Below, piece by piece: positions 8,574-16,457 of a stretch of DNA of 39,370 nt (its first letter is position 1; every line of letters starts with the position of its first letter). The notes under the pieces are model-generated. The model was not told where the DNA came from and made no database searches. It saw only the letters and a list, made by a program, of their open reading frames with translations. A program made the position numbers and the translations under genes. The stretch spans positions 1 through 39,370 of the forward strand of contig CADAGX010000023.1 of the NCBI GenBank assembly GCA_902787575.1, given 5' to 3'. This DNA is from an uncultured Bacteroidales bacterium. GTDB lineage: Bacteria; Bacteroidota; Bacteroidia; Bacteroidales; Bacteroidaceae.

Positions 8574-8667
8574 TAACTTTGACCTATGGTCTAAGTTACC
8601 GTAACACGCGAAAAGGAGAGAAAAGGACTTTTCTCCTTTGTATTTCGCACGTTTTTTCGTAACTTTG
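8574..8667 (+). promoter_or_regulatory. Promoter of the DUF4954 gene (promoter-repeat copy)
   Basis: TTTG (8637-8640), a 19-bp spacer and TAACTTTG (8660-8667) form a consensus promoter. The -33 element lies at the end of an inverted repeat (AAAGGAGA 8612-8619 with TCTCCTTT 8632-8639; an alternative 8-bp stem GAGAAAAG/CTTTTCTC has a 2-nt loop). The dyad GACC-TAT-GGTC (8581-8591) is 79 bp before the -7 element. An extra TAACTTTG at 8574-8581 runs into this dyad and could be an older upstream -7 element. Leader about 35 nt. Confidence 0.7.
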
Positions 8668-8708
8668 CGCCGCAAAAAGGATAACATTTAATAGTAAAGA
8701 AAATTTTT

Positions 8709-10571
8709 ATGCGCAACCTAACCAACGAAGATATCAGCCGCCTGCAGCAAAATGGCTGCGTGGCAGAAGATTGGGCACGCGTCACAGTGGCGGATGCCTT
8801 CCGGCCCGACTATATACACGACGTGGAGTTTTACGGCGACGTACAGCTGGGCGTCTTCGAAGCTGCCGACATACAGGTGAGCGAAGACTTCTGCAAACAC
8901 AGCGGCATACGTCGTGCCGTGCTCCGCAACGTGACGATTGGCGACAATTGCCTCATAGAGAATGTGGGATGCCACATTCAGAACTACAGAATCGGCTCGC
9001 GCTGCCTGATTTCCAACGTGGCAGTCGTGGAGACACGACGGGACGCATCCTTCGGCGAAGGCTCCGTAATCTCGGTGCTGAACGAGGTGGGCGACGGAAA
9101 CGTGATGATTTTCGACGGTCTCAATTCGCAGCTGGCGGCACTCATGGTGCGATACGAACACGACGCAGCCTTCACAAATGCCATACGAAACATCATACGC
9201 GAAGATATCGAACGCAAGCGCTCGAATGTGGACGGCTATCGCGTGGGCACGATAGGCGACAACGTCAGAATCACAAGCGCGAAGGAAATAATCAACTGCC
9301 ACATCAACGCAGGCTGCGAGATAAACGGTGCAACGCAACTCTACGACTGCACGCTGCGAAGCATCCCCGAAGCGTCGGTGTACATCGGAACGGGCGTTAT
9401 CTGCAAGGATTCCGTCATCTACGACGGCAGCATCATCAGCAACAACGCCAAGCTGGAGCACTGCTTCGTGGGCGAAGCCTGCAAAATAACCGATGGATTT
9501 ACGGCCGAGAACTCACTTTTCTTTGCCAACTGCTTCATGTCCAACGGCGAGGCGTGTGCTGCGTTCTGCGGCCCGTTCAGCGCTAGTCATCACAAGAGCT
9601 CGCTGCTCATCGGCGGCATGTACTCTTTCTACAACGCAGGCTCGAACACCAACTTCTCGAACCACGCATACAAGATGGGGCCCGTGCATTGGGGCATTCT
9701 GGAGCGCGGAACGAAAACGGCGAGCGGCGCATACATCCTGATGCCGGCACATATCGGCACGTTCAGCGTCTGTTTCGGAAAACTCATGTATCACCCCGAC
9801 ACACGCAAGCTGCCCTTCTCCTACCTGATTGCCTACGGAGATGAAATGGTGCTCGTGCCAGGTCGCAATCTGACGACCGTCGGCCTCTATCGCGACATCC
9901 GGAAATGGCCAAAGCGCGACAAGCGTCCGCGCGGCGGCAAGAACAGCATCGTAAACTTCGACTGGCTTTCGCCCTTCTCGGTGGGCGGAATCATGGTGGC
10001 AAAGCGCACACTCGAAGCGCTGCGCCAAGTTTCCGGCGACGTGGAACGCTATAACTATCACGACTACGTCATCAAAAACTCCTCGCTGAAGAAGGGAATC
10101 AAATACTACGACATCGCACTCCGGATTTACATGGGTGCCGTGATGAAGCGCCACCGCCTGGAAAGACCAAAGTCACAGGTGGGAACCGGAAAATGGAGCG
10201 ACCTGAGCGGACTGCTGCTGCCGCTGAGCGAAGAACTGCGCATCGTGGAAGAAATAAAGCGAGGCCGGCTGAACACAATCGCACAGATACGCGATGAATT
10301 CTGGACGGCGCACAAAAATTACTCCGAGTACCGATGGGCGTGGAGCTACCGCCTCATCTGCGAATACTACGGGCTGGAAGAAATTCGCCCCACGGACGAG
10401 GAAAGAATCAAGCAGGACTACATCGCAGCACGACGTGCGTGGATTGCAGAAATACGCAAGGATGCTGAAAAAGAATACGAGCTGGGCGACATCAACGAGC
10501 AGACGCTGCAGAATTTCCTGCGCGACCTTGACCAAGAAGTACAGTGGGAAAACCTGAAGTACGACATGTAA
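8709..10571 (+). CDS. DUF4954 family protein (left-handed beta-helix, sugar-nucleotide enzyme-like)
   Basis: The 620-aa product matches the DUF4954 family that is widespread in Bacteroidales. The first half (about 60-330) has hexapeptide-like repeats (VTIGDNCLIENVGCHI, IGSRCLISNVAVVE, GCEINGATQLYDC, GTGVICKDSVIYDGSIIS) that predict a left-handed beta helix, the fold of acyltransferases and nucleotidyltransferase partners. The second half is alpha-rich and basic. No signal peptide. No function is established to my knowledge; the fold and the following glmS suggest a link with amino-sugar or nucleotide-sugar metabolism, which is inference only. It starts with ATG after an AT-rich leader. Confidence 0.85.
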   Translation: MRNLTNEDISRLQQNGCVAEDWARVTVADAFRPDYIHDVEFYGDVQLGVFEAADIQVSEDFCKHSGIRRAVLRNVTIGDNCLIENVGCHIQNYRIGSRCLISNVAVVETRRDASFGEGSVISVLNEVGDGNVMIFDGLNSQLAALMVRYEHDAAFTNAIRNIIREDIERKRSNVDGYRVGTIGDNVRITSAKEIINCHINAGCEINGATQLYDCTLRSIPEASVYIGTGVICKDSVIYDGSIISNNAKLEHCFVGEACKITDGFTAENSLFFANCFMSNGEACAAFCGPFSASHHKSSLLIGGMYSFYNAGSNTNFSNHAYKMGPVHWGILERGTKTASGAYILMPAHIGTFSVCFGKLMYHPDTRKLPFSYLIAYGDEMVLVPGRNLTTVGLYRDIRKWPKRDKRPRGGKNSIVNFDWLSPFSVGGIMVAKRTLEALRQVSGDVERYNYHDYVIKNSSLKKGIKYYDIALRIYMGAVMKRHRLERPKSQVGTGKWSDLSGLLLPLSEELRIVEEIKRGRLNTIAQIRDEFWTAHKNYSEYRWAWSYRLICEYYGLEEIRPTDEERIKQDYIAARRAWIAEIRKDAEKEYELGDINEQTLQNFLRDLDQEVQWENLKYDM

Positions 10572-10633
10572 CCGCCCGCCTCGCGCGTAATATAATATAA
10601 GGTATAAGGAAGAAAACAAAAAAGAGACAGCAG

Positions 10634-12664
10634 ATGTGTGGAATAGTAGGTTACATGGGAAGCCGTAAGGCCTATCCCATTCTCATTAAGGGCCTTCATC
10701 GGCTCGAATATCGCGGCTATGATTCGGCCGGATGTGCGCTCATCTCGGAAGAAACGACAGGCAAGAAATCGAGCGAGCGCAGCTACAGGCTCGACGTCTT
10801 CAAGGCAAAAGGCAAGGTAGCCGACCTCGAAAATACGGTGGCGCACGCTACAAACACCAGCGCCAACGAGAATCTTACAAAAGAACAGCCCCGAGGCCCG
10901 CTTTCTGCGTGCCTCGGCATAGCGCACACACGTTGGGCCACGCACGGCGTGCCTTCCGAGGTGAATGCTCACCCGCATGTTAGCCAAAGCGGCAACCTGA
11001 CGCTGGTGCACAACGGCATAATCGAGAATTACAGCACGCTGCGCGAGCAACTCCGCAAGCGCGGCTACGAATTTCAGAGCGAGACAGACACAGAAGTGCT
11101 GGTACAACTCATCGATTACATCATGTCGTATGGACGCTGCGACCTCGCCACAGCCGTCCGGCTGGCTTTGCAAAAAGTCATTGGCGCATATGCCATTGCA
11201 GTGATTGACAAGCGGCATCCCGGCGAACTTGTGGCTGCACGCAAGTCGTCGCCCTTGGCTGTCGGAATAGGATACGCAGAAAACGACAAGACACCCACAG
11301 AATTTTTCCTGGCAAGCGATGCGTCGCCCATAGCAGAGTACACAAAAAAAATAGTGTACCTAAACGACGAAGAAGTGGCTGTGATGCGGCTGGCGGGACG
11401 TGACGCAAACATTACGCAATCTGAGCTAAGCATCACGAATCTCAAGGGAGACGCAGCGACGGCCGAGATAAAAGAAATAAACGTGGATCTCAGCATGCTG
11501 GACAAAGGCGGTTTCCCGCATTACATGCTGAAGGAAATATTCGACCAGCCCAACGTTTTACGAGTTTGCATGAGCGGCAGAGTAATTAACGCACCCTATA
11601 CTGACGGAAACGCGCCGTCGGTTGTGCTGAGCGCCGTGACGAATCACCGCCGCGAACTGCTGCGTGCGCGCCGCATCATAATAGTAAGCTGCGGAACCTC
11701 GTGGCACGCCGGACTTATCGGCAAGCAACTTATCGAACACTTCTGCCGCATTCCGGTGGAAGTGGCTTACGCAAGTGAATTCCGATACGGCGAACCCGTG
11801 ATAGAACACGACGATGTGGTGATGGCAATCAGCCAATCTGGAGAAACGGCTGACACACTGGCCGCCATACAGCTGGCACGCGAGCAGGGAGCCATCGTTT
11901 TTGGAATTGTGAACGGCGTCGGCAGCAGTATTGCACGCGAGAGCCATATGGGCACGTATATTCACGTCGGTCCCGAAATAGGAGTTGCCAGCACGAAAGC
12001 CTTCACGGGACAGGTTACGGTGCTTGCCATGATTTCTCTGGCGCTTGGTATGGCACGCGGCACGGTGTCGCAGGAAGAATACGAAACGGTGCTGCGCGAA
12101 CTTACCCTGATACCTGAAAAAATCGAAACGGTGCTGCAGCAAAACGACAAGATAAAAAAACTGGCGCAAACGTTCACGTACGCGCACAACTTCTTATATC
12201 TTGGACGCGGCTTCAACTATCCGGTGGCGCTTGAGGGCGCGCTGAAATTGAAAGAGATTAGTTATATTCATGCCGAAGGTTATCCTGCAGCTGAGATGAA
12301 GCACGGGCCAATCGCCCTCGTGGACGCGGAAATGCCCGTCGTGTTCCTGGCCACGCACCACCAGTTGTACCAGAAAATCATCAGTAACATGCAGGAGGTT
12401 ATCAGCCGCAAGGGACGAATTATTGCAGTCATTACCGAAGGCGACAAAGGCATCGTCGGCAAGAACGACCCGCGGGCGCAACAGAAAGAATACGCTGGCG
12501 CGCTAAAAGTGGAGGAGACAATCGAAGTTCCCGCCACGTTGGCCTGCTTGGCGCCACTGCTCAGCGTGGTGCCGCTGCAGCTGCTAAGTTATCATGTGGC
12601 GGTTGCTAAGGGACTTGATGTCGACCAGCCGCGAAATTTGGCTAAGTCGGTTACTGTAGAATGA
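10634..12664 (+). CDS. glmS: Glutamine--fructose-6-phosphate aminotransferase (isomerizing)
   Basis: GlmS makes glucosamine-6-phosphate from fructose-6-phosphate and glutamine, the entry to cell-wall amino-sugar synthesis. After removal of Met1 the N-terminal Cys2 (MCGIVGYMG) is the glutaminase nucleophile; RWATHG and VHNGIIEN are further glutaminase motifs. The isomerase half has two SIS domains (SCGTSWHAG, SQSGETADT, GRGFNYPVALEGALKLKEISYIHAEGY cut here by motif) and ends LAKSVTVE as the family does. At 676 aa it exceeds the usual 600-615; one extra segment of about 25 residues lies between GYDSAG and GIAHTRW, and others lie in the middle. It follows the DUF4954 gene by 62 bp with an AT-rich leader (10588-10612). 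Confidence 0.97.
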   Translation: MCGIVGYMGSRKAYPILIKGLHRLEYRGYDSAGCALISEETTGKKSSERSYRLDVFKAKGKVADLENTVAHATNTSANENLTKEQPRGPLSACLGIAHTRWATHGVPSEVNAHPHVSQSGNLTLVHNGIIENYSTLREQLRKRGYEFQSETDTEVLVQLIDYIMSYGRCDLATAVRLALQKVIGAYAIAVIDKRHPGELVAARKSSPLAVGIGYAENDKTPTEFFLASDASPIAEYTKKIVYLNDEEVAVMRLAGRDANITQSELSITNLKGDAATAEIKEINVDLSMLDKGGFPHYMLKEIFDQPNVLRVCMSGRVINAPYTDGNAPSVVLSAVTNHRRELLRARRIIIVSCGTSWHAGLIGKQLIEHFCRIPVEVAYASEFRYGEPVIEHDDVVMAISQSGETADTLAAIQLAREQGAIVFGIVNGVGSSIARESHMGTYIHVGPEIGVASTKAFTGQVTVLAMISLALGMARGTVSQEEYETVLRELTLIPEKIETVLQQNDKIKKLAQTFTYAHNFLYLGRGFNYPVALEGALKLKEISYIHAEGYPAAEMKHGPIALVDAEMPVVFLATHHQLYQKIISNMQEVISRKGRIIAVITEGDKGIVGKNDPRAQQKEYAGALKVEETIEVPATLACLAPLLSVVPLQLLSYHVAVAKGLDVDQPRNLAKSVTVE

Positions 12665-12703
12665 CACGTAGAACCAACTATTAACACACATAGAAACGAG
12701 AAG

Positions 12704-13981
12704 ATGAAGAAGAATCTGGAGACAATCTGCATTCACGGAGGATGGAAACCACGCAAGGGCGAACCGCAGCAGCTGCCCATTTATCAGAGTACGACGTTCA
12801 GATATGAGACCAGCGACCAGATGGCGCGTCTTTTTGACCTGAAGGACGAGGGATACTTCTATACGAGACTGGCAAATCCGACGAATGACGCGGTGGCTCG
12901 CAAAGTGGCGGCGCTGGAAGGCGGCGTGGGCTGCGTGCTAACCAGCAGCGGGCAAGCAGCATCTTTCTACGCAGTTTTTAATATTTGTGAGGCCGGCGAT
13001 CATTTTGTCAGCACGAACGCGATTTACGGCGGCACTTACAATCTGTTTGCTGTGACGCTCAAAAAGTTGGGTATCGAGTGTACTTTCGTAGATGCCGATG
13101 CGCCGGACGAGGAGATTCAGAAGGCCATACGTCCGAATACGAAGTGTATCTTCGGCGAAACCATCAGCAATCCCGGCGGAAACATCCTCGACATAGAACG
13201 GTTGGCACGGCTGGCGCACAGAAATGGACTGCCGCTTATCGTGGATAACACGTTCCCCACGCCGATTAACTGCCGTCCTTTTGAGTGGGGCGCAGATGTC
13301 GTGACGCACAGCACCACGAAGTATATGGACGGCCACGCGACGCAAGTGGGCGGAGCAGTGGTCGATAGTGGAAATTTCGACTGGGACGCGCACGCCGACA
13401 AGTTCCCGGGACTGACAAAACCAGACGAGAGCTACCACGGTTTGACGTACACCAAATCTTTTGGCAAGCTTGCTTACTGCACAAAGCTCGTGAGCCAGCT
13501 CATGCGCGACCTTGGCAGCATTCCGGCGCCGCAGAATGCTTTCCTGCTAAACCTCGGGTTGGAGACATTGCATCTGCGTGTGGCGCGCCACTGCGAGAAC
13601 GCCCAGAAGGTGGCCGAGTGGCTGCAGCAGAATCCGCGCGTAGCGTGGGTTAATTACGCTGGCCTGCCAGGGAACAAATACCACGCGTTGGCGCAGAAGT
13701 ATATGCCAAACGGAACTTGCGGTGTCATAGCCTTCGGGCTGAAAGGCACGCGCGAGGATGCCATCCGCTTCATGGACAATCTGGACTTCATAAGCATCGT
13801 AACTCACGTTGCCGACGCCCGCACCTGTGTGCTCCACCCTGCGAGCCACACGCATCGACAGCTCTCCGACGAGCAACTGCGTGAGGCCGGCGTGGCGCCC
13901 GACCTGATTCGCCTCTCAGTGGGCATCGAGAACATCGATGACATCCTGCAGGATTTGGAGAACGCCATGCAGAAGATGTAA
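12704..13981 (+). CDS. metY: O-acetylhomoserine aminocarboxypropyltransferase (homocysteine synthase)
   Basis: MetY is a PLP enzyme of the Cys/Met gamma-synthase family that makes homocysteine from O-acetylhomoserine and sulfide. The 425-aa product shows YFYTRLANPTND, LTSSGQAA, the Asp that contacts PLP in IVDNTFPTP, and the Schiff-base lysine in HSTTKYMDGHA. The long form with insert segments near DWDAHADKFPGLTKPDESYHG is characteristic of MetY rather than MetB or MetC; length agrees (about 420-430). It lies 39 bp downstream of glmS with no terminator between, so cotranscription is possible. The leader is too short for a SAM riboswitch. Confidence 0.94.
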   Translation: MKKNLETICIHGGWKPRKGEPQQLPIYQSTTFRYETSDQMARLFDLKDEGYFYTRLANPTNDAVARKVAALEGGVGCVLTSSGQAASFYAVFNICEAGDHFVSTNAIYGGTYNLFAVTLKKLGIECTFVDADAPDEEIQKAIRPNTKCIFGETISNPGGNILDIERLARLAHRNGLPLIVDNTFPTPINCRPFEWGADVVTHSTTKYMDGHATQVGGAVVDSGNFDWDAHADKFPGLTKPDESYHGLTYTKSFGKLAYCTKLVSQLMRDLGSIPAPQNAFLLNLGLETLHLRVARHCENAQKVAEWLQQNPRVAWVNYAGLPGNKYHALAQKYMPNGTCGVIAFGLKGTREDAIRFMDNLDFISIVTHVADARTCVLHPASHTHRQLSDEQLREAGVAPDLIRLSVGIENIDDILQDLENAMQKM

Positions 13982-14039
13982 TGCCACACGCAGTTTCGCA
14001 GAAAACCACACGTAGAAAATCAGAAAGCACACGCGAGAA
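13982..14039 (+). repeat. Spacer made of CACACG-type repeat motifs
   Basis: The whole spacer between metY and the GH43 gene consists of about three degenerate units, each beginning (C/G)CACACG (13984, 14006 and 14028 regions) and followed by A-rich sequence with a spacing of about 20-22 bp. It belongs to the same family as the array at 19699-19830. No separate promoter is visible, so the GH43 gene may depend on readthrough from metY. Confidence 0.5.
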
Positions 14040-15014
14040 ATGAAAAAGTACACGTTGTTATTCTCCATAATGCTGGCCGTCTGCACGGCCTCGGCACAAG
14101 ATGTGAAGAATCCTGTGTGGCCGCACAACTGGCCCGACCCTACAATCTGGCAAGACGGCAGTGAGTATTTCTGCATCGCCACGCGGCCGCTGCACATGCT
14201 ACGCAGCACAGACCTGATGCATTGGGAGATGGCCGAACAGACGCCAATCGATTCCGCATCGTGGGACACGTTGCACCGCATCGCGTCACGCTACTGGGCG
14301 CCCGATGTGACGTGTGTCAATGGCCGACGCCTGCTGTACTTGACGCTCTATAATAGTGCCGAAGATAGCGACATCGCAGTGCTGCGGCAGGAAAACGACG
14401 GGCAGTTTCACTTCGTGCGACTGCTCACACGTTCGCGCGAGACGGGCATTTTCGACACCATCGACCCGGAGGTTGTGGAGGAACCACGCTCGGGACGCGT
14501 GTGGCTCTTCTTTGGCAGCGTCGGTGGCATACATCGTATCCAGCTGACCCGCGACGGAGAAAATCTGCTGCCGGGCGCCAAATACGAACATGTGGCAGGT
14601 CGTACCAACAAGCAAGACCCGTCGCGCCAGACAGTCTTCGAAGGCTCTTACCTGCATCGACACGGCAAATACTGGTATCTCTTCGTGAGTTCCGGATTTT
14701 ATGGCGACCATACTTACACACTCCAAGTGGGGAGAAGCAAAAAACTGACTGGTACTTTCCGCGACCGCGAAGGCCGGCCGATGGCAGAAGGACACGCCAC
14801 ACCGGTAATACAAAGCGAGCCAGGAGATTTCTTCTACGGCCCCGGCCACTGCGGCGAAATTTACACTGCGGCAAACGGCAAGCAGTATATTTTCTACCAC
14901 AGCCACGTGCGCTCTACGCATCCTCGTAATCGTCCGATGATGATGCAGGAAATCCTGTGGGACAAAGCCGGCTGGCCATACGTCGAAGGCGGGAAACCTT
15001 CGGCCACGCCCTAA
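14040..15014 (+). CDS. Glycoside hydrolase family 43 protein, secreted
   Basis: GH43 enzymes are inverting five-bladed beta-propeller hydrolases, mainly arabinosidases and xylosidases. The 324-aa product has a signal peptide (cleavage after about TASAQ) and the three GH43 acidic residues in expected contexts: D33 in WPDPTI (general base), D142 in IDPEVVEE (pKa modulator) and E201 in FEGSYLH (general acid). The end (IFYHSHVRSTHPRNR, GWPYVEGG) is also typical. It is a single catalytic domain with no binding module. The activity cannot be fixed from sequence alone. It lies upstream of the UDP-glucose dehydrogenase gene on the same strand. Confidence 0.92.
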   Translation: MKKYTLLFSIMLAVCTASAQDVKNPVWPHNWPDPTIWQDGSEYFCIATRPLHMLRSTDLMHWEMAEQTPIDSASWDTLHRIASRYWAPDVTCVNGRRLLYLTLYNSAEDSDIAVLRQENDGQFHFVRLLTRSRETGIFDTIDPEVVEEPRSGRVWLFFGSVGGIHRIQLTRDGENLLPGAKYEHVAGRTNKQDPSRQTVFEGSYLHRHGKYWYLFVSSGFYGDHTYTLQVGRSKKLTGTFRDREGRPMAEGHATPVIQSEPGDFFYGPGHCGEIYTAANGKQYIFYHSHVRSTHPRNRPMMMQEILWDKAGWPYVEGGKPSATP

Positions 15015-15060
15015 GAAACCTAAAAACTTAACGTAATAACACCAACACTTCAAACACTTT

Positions 15061-16335
15061 ATGAAAAAGACAATTGCAGTAGCCGGAACAGGCTACGTGG
15101 GACTGAGCATCGCCACGTTGCTCGCCCAGCACAACACGGTGCGAGCCGTGGACGTAGTACCCGAGAAAGTGGATAAGATAAACCGCCGCATCTCGCCCAT
15201 TCAAGATGAATACATCGAAAAGTACCTGTCGGAAAAAGATTTGTGCCTCACGGCTACGCTCGATGGAAAGGCCGCATACGCGGATGCTGACTTCGTAGTC
15301 ATCGCGGCACCCACCAACTACGACCCGAAGACGAATTATTTCGACACTCACCACATTGAGGACGTCATAGACCTTGTGTTGTCGGTGAACCCGGAGGCCG
15401 TGATGATAATCAAAAGTACGGTTCCCGTCGGATATACCGAGAGTGTGCGCCAGAAATTCTCGTATCGCGAGCGTCAGGCCGACGGCTCGATGCGCGTGGT
15501 GGTGCCTCACATTCTTTTCTCGCCCGAGTTTCTCCGCGAGAGTAAGGCGCTTTACGACAACCTCTACCCCAGCCGAATCATCGTGGGTTGTCCCGACGAA
15601 GAATTTTTGCAGGCCAAAGCCCGCGAATTTGCGGCCCTGCTGCAGGAAGGCGCCCTCAAGGAGAATATCGACACGCTATTCATGGGACTCACGGAGGCCG
15701 AGGCCGTCAAGCTCTTCGCCAACACGTACTTGGCACTGCGCGTCAGCTACTTTAACGAGCTCGACACGTACGCCGAACTGAAAGGACTCGACACAAAATC
15801 CATCATACAGGGCGTAGGACTGGATCCGCGCATCGGAACGCACTACAACAACCCCAGTTTTGGCTACGGCGGCTATTGTTTGCCGAAAGACACCAAGCAG
15901 TTGCTCGCCAATTATGCTTCCGTTCCGCAGAATATGATGTCCGCCATCGTAACAAGCAACGCGACGCGCAAGGACTTCATTGCCGACAGAGTGCTGGAAT
16001 TGGCGGGTGCTTACTCGTCCAACAGCCAGTGGGACACAGAGAAAGAGCGCGACGTAGTAATCGGCGTGTACCGCCTGACGATGAAAACTGGCAGCGACAA
16101 CTTCCGCCAGAGCGCCATACAAGGCATCATGAAGCGCGTGAAAGCCAAGGGTGCCACGGTCATCATCTACGAACCGACCATCGAGGACGGAGCAACCTTC
16201 TTCGGCAGCCGCGTGGTGAACGACTTGGAAAAATTCAAGGCACAGGCCAAAGCCATCATTGCCAACCGCTACGACGCGGTGCTCGACGACGTAAAAGAGA
16301 AGGTTTACACGCGCGACATTTTCCGCCGCGACTGA
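15061..16335 (+). CDS. UDP-glucose 6-dehydrogenase (nucleotide-sugar dehydrogenase)
   Basis: Oxidises UDP-glucose to UDP-glucuronate in two NAD-dependent steps, giving precursors of surface polysaccharides. The 424-aa product has an N-terminal Rossmann motif ([17 protein letters not shown]), [26 protein letters not shown], the central helical block [17 protein letters not shown], and the catalytic cysteine C273 in [14 protein letters not shown]. The order and length (about 390-440) fit the short Ugd type. Related UDP-N-acetylmannosamine dehydrogenases share the fold, but the [14 protein letters not shown] and [15 protein letters not shown] segments favour UDP-glucose. The gene is followed by a palindromic terminator shared with the convergent GH43 gene. 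Confidence 0.88.
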   Translation: MKKTIAVAGTGYVGLSIATLLAQHNTVRAVDVVPEKVDKINRRISPIQDEYIEKYLSEKDLCLTATLDGKAAYADADFVVIAAPTNYDPKTNYFDTHHIEDVIDLVLSVNPEAVMIIKSTVPVGYTESVRQKFSYRERQADGSMRVVVPHILFSPEFLRESKALYDNLYPSRIIVGCPDEEFLQAKAREFAALLQEGALKENIDTLFMGLTEAEAVKLFANTYLALRVSYFNELDTYAELKGLDTKSIIQGVGLDPRIGTHYNNPSFGYGGYCLPKDTKQLLANYASVPQNMMSAIVTSNATRKDFIADRVLELAGAYSSNSQWDTEKERDVVIGVYRLTMKTGSDNFRQSAIQGIMKRVKAKGATVIIYEPTIEDGATFFGSRVVNDLEKFKAQAKAIIANRYDAVLDDVKEKVYTRDIFRRD

Positions 16336-16384
16336 CACCTCAAGACACCACAGGCCGCTTCTCGGAAACTGCCTGTGAAAAATA

Positions 16385-16426
16385 AATTGCGACACGTGGT
16401 TTCAGATGAAACTGCGTGTCGCAATT
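16385..16426. terminator. 42-bp palindrome, bidirectional terminator between convergent genes
   Basis: AATTGCGACACG (16385-16396) pairs perfectly with CGTGTCGCAATT (16415-16426). Inside, after a TG/TG mismatch, GTTTCA (16399-16404) pairs with TGAAAC (16407-16412). It sits between the 3' ends of the UDP-glucose dehydrogenase and GH43 genes. There is no clear T-run on either side, so it is not a classic terminator; its arms carry the GCGACACG motif of the dispersed repeat family. Confidence 0.6.
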
Positions 16427-16457
16427 CTGTTGCGGCGTTCAGCGCCGTAGCGTTGAC

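Noticed and set aside
12665-12703. SAM riboswitch upstream of metY
   Set aside because: The spacer is only 39 bp, too short for any SAM riboswitch class, and shows no stem.
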